In this document: piece by piece, positions 26,358 through 35,071 of the stretch
How the letters are laid out: each line of letters opens with the position of its first letter
How positions within the stretch are numbered: the first letter of the stretch is position 1
Assembly: GCA_963841455.1 (NCBI GenBank)
Contig: CAWJCU010000010.1
Location: 1 to 64,000 of the forward strand
Length of the DNA stretch: 64,000 nucleotides
Reading direction: 5' to 3'
Origin: JAWVFM01 sp963841455
Lineage (GTDB): Bacteria > Actinomycetota > Thermoleophilia > Solirubrobacterales > 70-9
Translations under genes and position numbers: made by a program
Notes under the pieces: generated by a model
The model's database searches: none
Seen by the model: the letters and a program-made list of their open reading frames with translations, nothing else
Told to the model about the DNA's origin: nothing

Positions 26358-26678
26358 GTCTGACCACCTCCGTTCGGTGCTCGCCCGCGCGCTCGCGCCT
26401 GCGCTCATTCGCGGCTGCGTGCGGCAGCCGCGTCGCAGGGCGCGCCTTTGTGGCGCGGGCGTCGACTCCCCGGGCGGTTGATTTCAAAGGTGCCGATCGG
26501 CGACACCTGCCACGGGGCGTGTTCGAGCGCGGGAGGCTGTCAGGCGAACGAGCGTTTGTGTGTGACGGTGGTCACAGACGCAAGATTTCGCTCACATCCC
26601 CTCTCGCCGACCGTCCGGCGTTGGGGGCTATGGCCGGTGGCGAGGGACGTTCGGCGGCTGGGGCTAGGATCGGGCGCC
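26358..26678. other. 321-base intergenic region between divergent Rpf-like and phosphoesterase genes
   Basis: Contains the CRP-type palindrome at 26561-26576 and the Rpf ribosome site. A GC-rich stretch at about 26395-26480 has inverted repeats (for example GGCTGC...GCAGCC near 26415) and could fold in the Rpf leader RNA. I looked for the c-di-AMP (ydaO) riboswitch that often precedes rpf genes and could not match its conserved core. Confidence 0.4.
26561..26576. promoter_or_regulatory. CRP/FNR-type palindromic operator
   Basis: TGTGACGGTGGTCACA is an exact TGTGA-N6-TCACA site with six-base arms. It lies about 200 bases upstream of the Rpf-like gene and about 100 bases upstream of the phosphoesterase gene. 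In mycobacteria CRP binds the same pattern before rpfA, so control of the Rpf-like gene by a cAMP-receptor-type protein is plausible. No crp gene is in the window. Confidence 0.6.
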
Positions 26679-27290
26679 GTGCGGGTACTCGCCTTCAGCG
26701 ACCTCCATTGCGACCTCCGGCAGGCCGAGCGGCTCGTCGAGCAGAGCCCCGAGGTCGACGTCGTGGCGGCGATCGGCGACCTCGCGTCCGTTCACAACGG
26801 GCTCACGGAGACGGTCGCGGCGCTGGCGGCCATCGACCGCCCGACCCTGCTCGTGCCGGGAAACAACGAGACCGAGGACGCCCTCCGCGACGCCACTGCG
26901 GACTGGGCCGAGGCGACGGTGCTGCACGGGAGCAGCGCGGAGATCGATGGCGTCGAGTTCTTCGGCCTGGGCGCCGGGGTGCCGACGACCCCGTGGGACT
27001 GGAGCTTCGACCTCACCGAGGAGGAGGCGGCCGCGCGCCTCGAGGACTGCCCGACCGGTGCGGTGCTGCTCGTGCACTCGCCTCCGCTCGGACACTGCGA
27101 CATCTCGGGCGCGGGCGTTCAGCTCGGCAGCCGGGCGATCCTCGGGGCGATCGAGCGCGCCGTGCCCCCGCTCGTGCTCTGCGGCCACATCCACGAGAGC
27201 TGGGGCTGTGAGTCCCGCGTCGGGTCGAGCACGATCGTCAACCTCGGTCCCTCCGGGCGCGTCTTCGAGCTCGAGGCGGGCGGCGCCTAG
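26679..27290 (+). CDS. calcineurin-like metallophosphoesterase
   Basis: 203 residues starting at GTG 26679 directly on the conserved core. Metal-binding motifs are in order: FSDLHCD, IGDLAS, PGNNETED, LLVHSPPLGH and LCGHIHESWG. The family hydrolyses phosphomono- or diesters using two metals, substrate unknown. The protein is minimal, with no cap domain or export signal, so it is cytoplasmic. It converges with the SDR gene, overlapping by four bases at the stops. Confidence 0.85.
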   Translation: MRVLAFSDLHCDLRQAERLVEQSPEVDVVAAIGDLASVHNGLTETVAALAAIDRPTLLVPGNNETEDALRDATADWAEATVLHGSSAEIDGVEFFGLGAGVPTTPWDWSFDLTEEEAAARLEDCPTGAVLLVHSPPLGHCDISGAGVQLGSRAILGAIERAVPPLVLCGHIHESWGCESRVGSSTIVNLGPSGRVFELEAGGA

Positions 27291-28162
27291 AGCGCCGCGT
27301 CCACGGCCTCGGTCCGCTCGCTGACCGAGCGCCCGAGCTCTGCGACCCGTTCCTCCATCACCGGGACGACCGCCGCCGCCCGACGGCGCATCACGCGGGC
27401 CGCCACAGGGCCGCCGATCGCGCTTCGCAGCCACTGCACGACCATCGCGCTGCGGGGAACACAGATGCGGCCGGCGCGGCGGTCGATGGCGTCGGCGAGC
27501 TGTCGCGCGCACTCGTCGACGGGGACGGTGCCGCCGAGGAAGCCCGGCGCGCTGCCTCGCATCTCCGCGAGGTCCCCGAGGTCGGCGTCGGTCTCGCGCA
27601 CCATGTCGGTGTCGATCCACGACGGGTGGGCGGTGCACACCCCAACACCCTGGAACCCGACCTCCGCTCGCAGCGAATTGGCGAACGCCTCCACTCCCGC
27701 CTTGCTTGCGCAATAGGCGGACATTCCCGGCAGGTGGGCGAAGGAGGCCAGCGAGGCGGTGATGAGGATGAAGCCACGCCGCTCGCGGATTGCGGGCAGC
27801 GCAGCTCGGACGGTCCGGAACTGGCCGACGAGGTTGATCTCGATCGTCCTCGCGAAGGCGTCGGGGTCGATCGTGGCCACGGTCCCGAAGCTCGCGATCC
27901 CCGCGTTGGCGACCAGGATGTCGATGCCGCCGAGCGCCTCCACGGTCCCGGTGACGGCAGCGTCGAGCGAATCCGGGTCGGTGATGTCGGCCTCGAACCA
28001 GACGTGGTCGGAGCCGAGGTCGGTGGCGACGGCCTCGAGGCGCTCCGGCTCGAGGCCCACCAGTGACACGCGGGCGCCGCGGGCCGCGAGCTCGCGGGCG
28101 ACGGCTTCGCCGATGCCCCTCGCGGCACCGGTCACGAGAGCTGTCTTGCCGGCAACGGTCAT
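27287..28162 (-). CDS. short-chain dehydrogenase/reductase
   Basis: 291 residues with a classical SDR fold: nucleotide-binding TGAARGIG, LVANAG, catalytic Ser in ILITASLASFAH and YCASKAG. The C-terminal 90 residues form an additional helical region (VMRRRAAAVVPVMEERVAEL) seen in membrane-associated SDRs acting on lipids or quinones. Substrate unknown. ATG 28162 has GGAG-type ribosome site. PPK2 follows upstream at 13 bases, so the two may form one transcript. Confidence 0.85.
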   Translation of the reverse strand: MTVAGKTALVTGAARGIGEAVARELAARGARVSLVGLEPERLEAVATDLGSDHVWFEADITDPDSLDAAVTGTVEALGGIDILVANAGIASFGTVATIDPDAFARTIEINLVGQFRTVRAALPAIRERRGFILITASLASFAHLPGMSAYCASKAGVEAFANSLRAEVGFQGVGVCTAHPSWIDTDMVRETDADLGDLAEMRGSAPGFLGGTVPVDECARQLADAIDRRAGRICVPRSAMVVQWLRSAIGGPVAARVMRRRAAAVVPVMEERVAELGRSVSERTEAVDAAL

Positions 28163-28175
28163 CGAGGGCTCCTTC

Positions 28176-28988
28176 CTACGGATAGGGCGTCGGGATCCAG
28201 TTGAGCCGCTCCTTTGCGGGGCGCTTGTAGCCGGGGTCGGGCTGTCGGGGCGGCATCTCGATCGTCGGGTGCTCGACGCCCGTGTAGGGCACGAGCGACA
28301 GGAGGTGGGCGATGCAGTTGAGGCGGGCGTGACGCTTCACGTCGGAGTCGACCTCCCACCACGGCGCGTCGGGCGTGGACGTGTGCTCGATCATGATGTC
28401 CTTCGCCTTCGAGTACTCGACCCAGCGCCGGCGCGACTCCATGTCCATCTCGGAGAGCTTCCAGCGGCGCAGCGGGTCGTCGATGCGGCGCTTGAACCTT
28501 CGCTCCTGCTCCTCGTCGGAGACCGAGAACCAGTACTTGACGATCTGGATTCCAGAGCGGATCAGCATGCGCTCGAGCTCAGGGGCCGTGCGGAGGAAAT
28601 CCCAGTATTCCTCGTCGTTGCAGAAACCCATCACATGCTCGACGCCCGCGCGGTTGTACCAGGAGCGGTCGAGAATGACGACCTCGCCCGCCGCCGGCAG
28701 GTGGGCGACGTAGCGTTGGAAGTACCACTCGGTTCGTTCGCGCTCGGTCGGGGCGGGCAGCGCGACCACACGGGCGTGCCTGGGGTTCATGTACTCGACC
28801 ATCCGCTTGATCGTCCCGCCCTTGCCCGCCGCGTCGCGACCCTCGACGATGACCAAGAGTCGGTGGCCGGTCTGGATGATCCAGTCCTGCATCCTCGCCA
28901 GCTCGACGTGGAGCTTGGCGAGCTCGCGGTCGAAAGCCTTGCGCTTTATCTTCGCCGGCTTCGTGGCCGCGGCGCCGTCCTTCGCCAT
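28176..28988 (-). CDS. polyphosphate kinase 2 family protein
   Basis: 270 residues, a single-domain PPK2. Walker A is EGRDAAGKGGTIKRM and the lid and Walker B region is VVILDRSWYNRAGVEHVMGF; WEVDSDVKRHARLNCIAHLL and the end HPTIEMPPRQ are conserved in the family. PPK2 enzymes use polyphosphate to phosphorylate nucleoside mono- or diphosphates, or the reverse. ATP versus GTP preference cannot be read here. Together with Ppx/GppA and CHAD genes it extends the polyphosphate theme. Confidence 0.9.
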   Translation of the reverse strand: MAKDGAAATKPAKIKRKAFDRELAKLHVELARMQDWIIQTGHRLLVIVEGRDAAGKGGTIKRMVEYMNPRHARVVALPAPTERERTEWYFQRYVAHLPAAGEVVILDRSWYNRAGVEHVMGFCNDEEYWDFLRTAPELERMLIRSGIQIVKYWFSVSDEEQERRFKRRIDDPLRRWKLSEMDMESRRRWVEYSKAKDIMIEHTSTPDAPWWEVDSDVKRHARLNCIAHLLSLVPYTGVEHPTIEMPPRQPDPGYKRPAKERLNWIPTPYP

Positions 28989-28997
28989 GCGCCTACC

Positions 28998-29978
28998 CTA
29001 ATCACCTGCGGCGGCTCTGCCGCCTTGCAGCTCGGCCAGGCCGTCGGCGCGGGGCTTGACGGGCGCGTAGCCAAGCTCGCGCTTGGCCTTCGAGATGTCG
29101 ATCGTGCACTCCTGGGCGGAGACCCACACGGCGAAGCGAGAGAGCGGTGGCCCTCCGCGAAGCGGCAACAGGCGCCAGGCGGTCTCGCTGACCGCGGCGA
29201 TCGTCTCGGCGAGCGGGGTGGGCACGTTCCGCGTGGGCGGCTCGAGGCCCTGGGTGCGGATGAGCTCGGACAGGAAGTCACGGAAGACGACGCGCTCGTC
29301 GTCGGTGATGAAGTAGACCTCGCCGTCGCCGCCGCGCTCGGCGCCCAGGCGCAGGCCGTGGACGACGTTGTCGACGTGCGCGGTGTCGGTCGACTGGCGA
29401 CCACCACCGATCCAGGCGAAGCGGCCGGCGCGCACCATCGAGGCGATCTCGGGAAGAAGCGTCGTGTCGCCCGCGCCCCACACGAACCGGGGTCGCACGA
29501 TCACGCGCTCGATGCCCGACTCGGCCAGCACGGCCTCCTCGGCGAGGGCCTTGCTCCGGGAGTAGGGCGCCTTCGAATCGGTCCGCCTCGGGGTCGTCTC
29601 GTCGACCTCGACGAGAGGGTCGCCCGCGATGAGGACCGCCTCGGTCGAGACGTGCACGACGCGACGAACGCCGGCGGCGGCGCACCCGCGCACCACGTTG
29701 CGCGTGCCGTCGACGTTCACCCGCTCGAACTCCTCCCAGGGGCCGTAGTCCTCGACCTTGGCGGCGGAGTGGAACGCGACCTCGCAGCCGGCAGCCCCGG
29801 CCTCGATCGAGGCGCGGTCGCTCACGTCGCCGCGAACGGGCTCGGCGCCGAGGGCGGCGACCGCCTCGGCGGCGGCGTCGGAGCGGGCGAGCGCCCGGAC
29901 CTCGTCGCCCGCGACCCGGAGGCTCTGAATCAGACGGCCACCGACGAACCCCGAGCCGCCGGTCACGAATGTCCTCAA
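28998..29978 (-). CDS. NAD-dependent epimerase/dehydratase (extended SDR)
   Basis: 326 residues. N-terminal NAD site VTGGSGFVGGRLIQSL, HSAAKVEDYGPWEEFERVNV, catalytic VHVSTEAVL and YSRSKALAE (YxxxK). The combination and the GTRNVVR segment resemble 3-beta-hydroxysteroid dehydrogenase-like or dihydroflavonol-reductase-like enzymes. Substrate unknown. It starts about 35 bases from the divergent membrane-protein gene at 30014. Confidence 0.85.
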   Translation of the reverse strand: MRTFVTGGSGFVGGRLIQSLRVAGDEVRALARSDAAAEAVAALGAEPVRGDVSDRASIEAGAAGCEVAFHSAAKVEDYGPWEEFERVNVDGTRNVVRGCAAAGVRRVVHVSTEAVLIAGDPLVEVDETTPRRTDSKAPYSRSKALAEEAVLAESGIERVIVRPRFVWGAGDTTLLPEIASMVRAGRFAWIGGGRQSTDTAHVDNVVHGLRLGAERGGDGEVYFITDDERVVFRDFLSELIRTQGLEPPTRNVPTPLAETIAAVSETAWRLLPLRGGPPLSRFAVWVSAQECTIDISKAKRELGYAPVKPRADGLAELQGGRAAAGD

Positions 29979-30013
29979 GGTCGGCCCTCCATATGCCGAG
30001 GCTAACTCATGGA

Positions 30014-30838
30014 ATGGTGCCCTTCCTAGGGGAGCATCTCCTCCACATCGTCCCCGCGCTCATCGTGCTCACCGGCATCGGGTGGGCGTTGTACGTCTGG
30101 GTGGCTGAGCCGCCGCGCGGCGACGGTGAGCGTGAGCGCTGGCTGAGCGCCCGCGAGCGACGTCGCGCGGAGCGTCGCGATGGCGACGTCGATCCGCGCG
30201 TTGCGCGGCGCGGGCTGATCGCCCTGGTCCCCCTGATCGCCGCGGCGGCCACGGGCGGCGTGGTGTACGGCATCGAGCTCGCCCGGAGCTCCCCGGGGGC
30301 GGGCATCGCGTGGATCCACGCCGGCGTCGCCACGCTGGCGACGCTGCTCGTCGCGATGAAGCTGGCCGAGGTCGGCCGGCGCCGGATTCGGTCGGGCCTG
30401 CGCCCCGGCATCATCGGCCAGACGCTTGCGTCGCTGGCGCTCGCCGCTCTCATGCCGCCGCTCCTCGTCACCGGGGTGATCCTGCTCGTCGATCCCTCGG
30501 CGGGCTCGTTCTCGGCCTACGCTCACCTGATCGCGAGCGGGTGGTGGACGCTGCTCCTCGCGGTGCACCTGCGGAGATACCTGGCCCGGGCGCTCTCAAC
30601 TCGGTACGCGGCGCAGGACATGAATAACTTGCGGACGGCTTCGCCGTCCTTACATGCTGCTTTCGGACCTAAGGGTCCGAACCGCCAGACATTGGGAGCG
30701 GGCGGGCTAGCTGGCGAGGCTGGTCCGGGGTCGACCTCCCAGCGCCCTGCTCCCGGGCTGCGCCCCGGTCGCACGACCGAGCGGCCGCAGGTTGCCGCTA
30801 CCGGTCGGCGGCACTCATCACCGCGCGTGGCACGGTAG
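30014..30838 (+). CDS. four-helix membrane protein of unknown function with an element-encoded tail
   Basis: 274 residues from ATG 30014. Membrane helices are at IVPALIVLTGIGWALYVWV, GLIALVPLIAAAATGGVVY, IAWIHAGVATLATLLVAMK and LASLALAALMPPLLVTGVIL, plus a likely fifth at WWTLLLAVHLRRYL. From about residue 204 the frame reads through the double-hairpin element (MNNLRTASPSLHAAF) into a Gly/Pro/Arg-rich low-complexity tail ending at TAG 30836-30838. The conserved part therefore probably ends near 30620, and the last 70 residues look acquired. No family recognised. Confidence 0.55.
   Translation: MVPFLGEHLLHIVPALIVLTGIGWALYVWVAEPPRGDGERERWLSARERRRAERRDGDVDPRVARRGLIALVPLIAAAATGGVVYGIELARSSPGAGIAWIHAGVATLATLLVAMKLAEVGRRRIRSGLRPGIIGQTLASLALAALMPPLLVTGVILLVDPSAGSFSAYAHLIASGWWTLLLAVHLRRYLARALSTRYAAQDMNNLRTASPSLHAAFGPKGPNRQTLGAGGLAGEAGPGSTSQRPAPGLRPGRTTERPQVAATGRRHSSPRVAR
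30626..30681 (+). repeat. double-hairpin dispersed element, copy A
   Basis: Starts AACTTGCGGACG. Hairpin 1 (30633-30649) pairs GGACGGC with GCCGTCC around TTC; hairpin 2 (30662-30681) pairs TTCGGACC with GGTCCGAA. The spacer is TTACATGCTGCT. The copy at 42901 matches at most positions, and several differences are paired changes that keep the stems. It lies inside the reading frame of the membrane protein. Confidence 0.8.
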
Positions 30839-31085
30839 AGAAGCCACCGGACAAGAGGAAAAGTAGAGGAGAAAAAAAACGGGCCCGGGGGTGACGACCT
30901 TGCCTGCTTCCGCGCGTAGCCTTCGCGCGAAATAAGCCTTGTCAGTCACCTTTGAGAGCCGCTTCGCGCTTGGCTTTCGCGGGCTGCGCTCTCTCCCGGA
31001 CCGCGCAAACGACACTACATCAGCCCACCGCGACGTGTGAGGCACATTTGCGCATTTTGCGGAGAGAAGTGGCGCAGAACCCGTC
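30839..31085. other. intergenic stretch between convergent genes
   Basis: No gene seen. It holds a purine-rich tract with eight A in a row (about 30852-30883), a small hairpin CGCGCG-TAGCCTT-CGCGCG at 30911-30929, and an imperfect inverted repeat around 30954-30995 (GAGAGC...GCTCTC). These may terminate the flanking convergent transcripts. Confidence 0.4.
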
Positions 31086-32546
31086 TCAGACGCGGCCCGC
31101 GCGCTGGTGGTGCCGGCGGCGCCGGGGGTGAACCACGAGCGGGGGGTCGTCCGTCGAGCAGCCGGGGCCGGGCGGCCCCGGCTGTGGCGCGGCGACCAGT
31201 GCCGGGGGCTCGGCGAAAGCGGCATGGCGGCGATCGAGGAACGGGGCGAGCGTGGACGCGTTCGCGTCGCGAAAGGTGCAGGCCGGCAGGTTCCACTGCG
31301 CCTCGATCGTGGCCAGGACCGATGTGTGGTCGCAGACGCGATCGACGGTCGCGCGCGGGCGCGAGTGGGGAGATACGACCACCGCCGGCACGCGGGGGCC
31401 GTAGAGGTCGTAGCCGCCCGGCTCGTCTCCCGGGTCGAGCCGGGGCGTGATCTTGTCGGGCTTGATCGCCTTCGGCGGCGGGACGTGGTCGTAGTAGCCG
31501 CCGTGCTCGTCGTAGAGCCAGACGAGCAGGGTCCTCGGCCACGCCGGCGACTTCAGAACCGAGTCGACCACCGAGGCCACGAAGGCCTGGCCGATCTGGA
31601 TGTTCTGCGGGTTCTCCTCGTCGCCGCCCTCCTGACCGAGCGTTTGGCCCAGGTCCGGAATGGGGAGGGTCGAGAGCGGCCCGCCGACCTCTCCCGCGAG
31701 CCCGAACTCGGGGTCGACGAAGCTCACGGCCGGAAGGTTGCCGGTCTTGCAGTCGAGGTGAAACTGGGCGGTCGTCGCGAGGTTCTCCGGGTGCTTCTCC
31801 GGGATCGACGGGATGATGCCCGTCCCGGGCAGGTCGGTGAAGTAGTTGCGCCAGCTGATGCCGTGCGCGTTCAGGCGGTCGAAGAGGGTCCCATTCGGGG
31901 GTGGCGGGTCACCGAGGCTCGCCGTGTCGGTGGAGATCAGCCCGTAGGCGGTGCCGGCGAGGAGGAACCGCCGGTTCGGGTAGGTCTGGCAGGGCGCCGA
32001 GCCGAACCAGCGATTCGCGAGCGTAAACGTCTTCGCAAGCGAGTAGTAGAAGGGCAGGTCCTCGTCGGTCCAGTAGACCATCGACTGCGGCGACGTCTTG
32101 GCGAAGCCGTTCATCCGCCCGCCGTTGATCTGCTTGTGCGTGGAGTTCCAGTTCTGCGTCACCGATGCCTGGCATTCGCTCGTGGCGCGGAACGGCTTCA
32201 CGTAGCCGCCCTCGAATGGATTGCGGTTCTTCGGCAACCCCCGGCGGTTGAAGGTGAAGCCGTCGGCGCGGCGCTGGCCGCGGCGAGCGAGCATCCCGAA
32301 ATAGCAGTCGAAGGAGTGGTTTTCCATCATCACCACGACGATGTGTTCGAAGGGGAGGGCATTCGTCAACTCGCCGGCCGGTAGGTGCGGGTAGGGAAGG
32401 CTGTCGGGACGCCGGGTGCGGTTGCGGTGACCGTGACGGTGCCGCCGCGCAGCGGCGAGCGCGGCGTCTGCCGCGGGGCTCAGCGCCAGCGCGCTGGCGC
32501 TCGCGCCCTGAATCAGGCGCCGCCGTGTCAGGCCGCGGGACTCCAC
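31086..32546 (-). CDS. Tat-exported phospholipase C / acid-phosphatase-type phosphoesterase
   Basis: 486 residues. GTG 32546 opens a twin-arginine-type signal (LTRRRLIQGASASALALS). The phosphoesterase fold follows with FEHIVVVMMENHSFDCYFGM (metal-binding Glu-Asn), VYWTDEDLPFYYSLAKTF, FVDPEFG, LLVWLYDEHGGYYDHVPPP and VVVSPHSRP, all hallmarks of bacterial non-haemolytic phospholipases C. It probably releases phosphate-containing head groups from lipids outside the cell, fitting the phosphate theme. The stretch between its signal and the STAS gene is open in this frame, so the true start could lie upstream. Confidence 0.85.
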   Translation of the reverse strand: MESRGLTRRRLIQGASASALALSPAADAALAAARRHRHGHRNRTRRPDSLPYPHLPAGELTNALPFEHIVVVMMENHSFDCYFGMLARRGQRRADGFTFNRRGLPKNRNPFEGGYVKPFRATSECQASVTQNWNSTHKQINGGRMNGFAKTSPQSMVYWTDEDLPFYYSLAKTFTLANRWFGSAPCQTYPNRRFLLAGTAYGLISTDTASLGDPPPPNGTLFDRLNAHGISWRNYFTDLPGTGIIPSIPEKHPENLATTAQFHLDCKTGNLPAVSFVDPEFGLAGEVGGPLSTLPIPDLGQTLGQEGGDEENPQNIQIGQAFVASVVDSVLKSPAWPRTLLVWLYDEHGGYYDHVPPPKAIKPDKITPRLDPGDEPGGYDLYGPRVPAVVVSPHSRPRATVDRVCDHTSVLATIEAQWNLPACTFRDANASTLAPFLDRRHAAFAEPPALVAAPQPGPPGPGCSTDDPPLVVHPRRRRHHQRAGRV

Positions 32547-32599
32547 GGGCCGGGATGCTGGCAGAGGGGGTGCGCGGGAGCGCCGGTTCGCGAAGGCGG

Positions 32600-32958
32600 C
32601 TAGCTCGGCGTCGAGGCCCGAGCGCGACGAGCGCCTCGTCGCGCGTTCCGACGACTGGTATCGACTGGTCGATGGCGGTGATCCGCAGGAGGTCCCGAAG
32701 GTGGCCCTCCGGGCACGCGATGCGAACGGACCCGCCGCCGTTGGAGACCTGCTGAGCGCCGTGAAGGATCGCCGACAGCCCGGCCGAGTCGATGAAATCG
32801 CACTCGGCCAGGTCGATGACCAAGCGGCCCTCGGGCGCGGGCTCGAGCTTCGAGAGCGCCTCCGTGAGCTGCTCGGCATTGGCGAGATCGAGCTCGCCCC
32901 GCAGCCGCACCACGCGCCCCTGCGCCTCCGAGGCGATGTCGATTCCAAGGTCGCTCAT
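32600..32958 (-). CDS. STAS-domain anti-sigma factor antagonist (frame-broken near its end)
   Basis: From ATG 32958 the protein reads as a complete STAS domain: VVRLRGELDLANAEQL, LVIDLAECDFIDSAGLSAIL with the Ser that is phosphorylated in SpoIIAA-type antagonists, and VRIACPEGHLRDLLRI, to about residue 114. The frame then runs on for 700 bases against the phospholipase gene, which is not credible; the neighbouring frame reaches TAG at 32600. Removing one base near 32620 would instead join STAS in frame to the phospholipase. I treat them as separate genes because a Tat signal should be N-terminal. Confidence 0.65.
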
Positions 32959-33139
32959 CCGGTCCGAGCCTAGACGATCGGCCAGGGGGGCGAAGCGGCC
33001 TGTACTCGTTCGGACGTCCGGGCGTCACCAGGTTCGGCGCGTGGATGGCCGCGGCGCTCGCCGACGGGACCGAGGCCGGACCGAGCTTCGAGAGCGCGGC
33101 TGCTTTGTGGGGATGCGGGGCGAAAGAGAGGTGCCCGAT

Positions 33140-33373
33140 CGAGATCCCGCGCCCGCGTCCCGGCGGCCTGAGCTCGGCCTGGTGGTCGAGACCGATGGGC
33201 TCCGTTACCACCGAACGCCGGCGTAGCAGGGGCGCGACCGTTTACGCGACCAGGCCCTGATCGCGGCCGGGCTCACGGTCCTTCGCTTCATCCACCGGCA
33301 GGTGAGGTACGAGGCGGCGGGCGTCGACGCGACCCTCGCGAAGGTCGCCGCTCGGCTACGCCGCGAGGGGTAG
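33140..33373 (+). pseudogene. remnant of a DUF559 / Vsr-like endonuclease-domain gene
   Basis: The frame encodes LGLVVETDGLRYHRTPA, a TAG at 33224, then RDRLRDQALIAAGLTVLRFI and HRQVRYEAAGVDATLAKVAA to TAG 33371. These match the C-terminal half of DUF559 proteins, where the motif around ETDG carries catalytic acidic residues. The N-terminal half is not recognisable. The stop is a base substitution (CAG to TAG would restore it), so this is real decay, unlike the single-base insertions elsewhere. Its end overlaps the convergent SprT-like gene. Confidence 0.6.
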
Positions 33374-33829
33374 CTCGAGCTGGATGCCGCGACCGCCCGC
33401 GCGGGTCGCTCGGATGGTTTCCAGCGCCTCCGCGTACGCGCCGTGGAGTGCGCTCGACGGCGCGATTCCCACAAGGCCGTAGGCCTCCTCCATCGCCTGC
33501 CGAAGCGTGTTCCTGAAGACCGGGCCGTGCCAGCGGTGGTTGCCGGGCTCGCTCCCGCAGTGCAGGTGCACCAGTTCGTGGAGGAGGGTCTCGCGGACAT
33601 CCCCGGGGCGGATGCCGGGGTAAGCCGTCACCGAGACGCGCCATTCAGAGAGAACGGCGAACCCGAGCCGCTGCGGGCGACGGCAGGCCCGGCGGACGCG
33701 GATCGGGGGCGCCCGCCTGGCCAGCGGCCCGCCGGTGAACACCGGGAGCATGCGCAGGCGCTTCGCCTCCTTCTCGACGTCGACTCCCGCGACGATGTGG
33801 CGACCCGCGGGCCTGCTCGATCGTGGCAC
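33356..33829 (-). CDS. SprT-like zinc metalloprotease-fold protein
   Basis: 157 residues from GTG 33829. The core is VRETLLHELVHLHCGSEPGN with HExxH and a further His, then HGPVFRNTLRQAMEEAYGL. SprT/Spartan-like proteins bind zinc through HExxH plus a downstream His and some cleave DNA-protein crosslinks; the C-terminal zinc ribbon of full SprT is missing. The frame is open further upstream but that part overlaps the chromate-transporter gene. Confidence 0.6.
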   Translation of the reverse strand: MPRSSRPAGRHIVAGVDVEKEAKRLRMLPVFTGGPLARRAPPIRVRRACRRPQRLGFAVLSEWRVSVTAYPGIRPGDVRETLLHELVHLHCGSEPGNHRWHGPVFRNTLRQAMEEAYGLVGIAPSSALHGAYAEALETIRATRAGGRGIQLELPLAA

Positions 33830-33908
33830 CGTACGCCAAGCTAGTCGCCGTCGCGGCGGCGCCACGCGCTCCCGATACCGGAAACTGCAGCGCCGCCTGA
33901 ACTCCACG

Positions 33909-35055
33909 ATGAGCGCGACGCTGGACACCCCCGCCTCGATCTTCTTGCGCTTCCTGCGCTTCGGGGCGCTCGCGTGGGGCGGGCCCGCTGCGCAGATCGC
34001 GATGATCAAGCGCGAGTGCGTCGACGAGGAGCACTGGATCTCCGACGAGAGCTTCACCAAGCTCCTCGCCGTCTACCAGGTGTTGCCGGGCCCGGAGGCG
34101 CACGAGCTCTGCGTCTACTTCGGCCGCCTGCGCGGCGGCAAGCTCGGCGGCTTCGCGGCCGGGATGGGGTTCATGCTGCCCGGCTTCATCCTCATGCTCG
34201 GGCTGTCGGTGCTCTACGTCGAGGCCCACCTCGCCGGGCACCTCGAGAACCTCTTCTACGGGTTGACCGCGGCGGTCGCCGGGCTCGTCGCCAGGGCGCT
34301 CGTGCGCTTCGCCGACAACTTCGTCACCGACGTTCCACTCGCCGTCATCGCCATCGCGGCGTTCGTCGTCACCATCGCGCTGTCGGCGAGCTTCGTGCTG
34401 GTCTTGCTCGGCGGCGGCCTCCTCTACGAGCTGTGGACCAACGCTCGCCGCTGGGCTGGGCGCGCGAACTCCGTCTCGCCGCTGGCAGTGGCGCTCGTGC
34501 TCACCGGCGCGGTGACGGTGTCGCTCGTTGGGCAGACGTTCCTGGAGGGCTTGAAGGCAGGCCTGCTCACGTTCGGCGGCGCATACACCGTGATCCCGTT
34601 TCTCCACGACACCGCCGTCAGCGGCCACCATTGGCTGACGAACGGGCAGTTCGTCGACGGCCTCGCTATCGGCGGCATCCTCCCCGCCCCGCTCATCATC
34701 CTCTCGACCTTCGTGGGCTACGTCGCCGCGGGCCTCGGGGGAGCGCTTGGCGATCACCGTCGGCATCTTCCTGCCCGCGTTCGTCTTCCCGATCTTCCTG
34801 CACCGCTACCTCGTCGCCGTCGCCGAGAACGAGCGGCTGCGGCCGTTTCTGCTCGGGGTCGCCGCGGCGGTCGTCGGGCTGATCGGCGCCGTCACCGTCC
34901 AGATCGTGAAGACCAGCGTCGTCGACGTCTATACGGCGCTGATGGCGATCGCGACCTTCGCGATCCTCCTGCGATTCCACGCCAAGATGACCGTCCTCTA
35001 CGTGGTCCTCGGCTGCGGCGCGGTCGGAGCGGTGCTCCAGCTCACCGTCGTCTAG
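33909..35055 (+). CDS. chrA: chromate transporter (CHR/ChrA family), frame-broken once
   Basis: About 381 residues with two homologous halves, each with the family motif: RFGALAWGGPAAQIAMI with VYQVLPGPEAHELCVYFG in the first, and LLTFGGAYTVIPFLHDTAV with FVDGLAIGGILPAPLIILS in the second. ChrA exports chromate. One extra G near 34750 (gcgctt-G-gcgatc) breaks the frame; removing it gives LAITVGIFLPAFVFPIFL and an intact end at TAG 35055. The total length is one base over a multiple of three, as expected. Confidence 0.85.
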
Positions 35056-35071
35056 CGATGGCTTTGCCACG

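Noticed and set aside
26358..26680. Possible c-di-AMP (ydaO) riboswitch before the Rpf-like gene
   Set aside because: Such switches precede many actinobacterial rpf genes, but the conserved core sequence could not be matched; only GC-rich inverted repeats are visible.
27759..30005. Plus-strand open frame of about 750 codons across SDR, PPK2 and epimerase genes
   Set aside because: Antisense to three genes with well-conserved catalytic motifs; the product is repetitive in Arg, Val and Asp and has no recognisable motif.
30839..31085. Possible second structured RNA downstream of element copy A
   Set aside because: Inverted repeats are short or imperfect and nothing matches RNase P, SRP or 6S RNA landmarks; better read as an intergenic terminator region.
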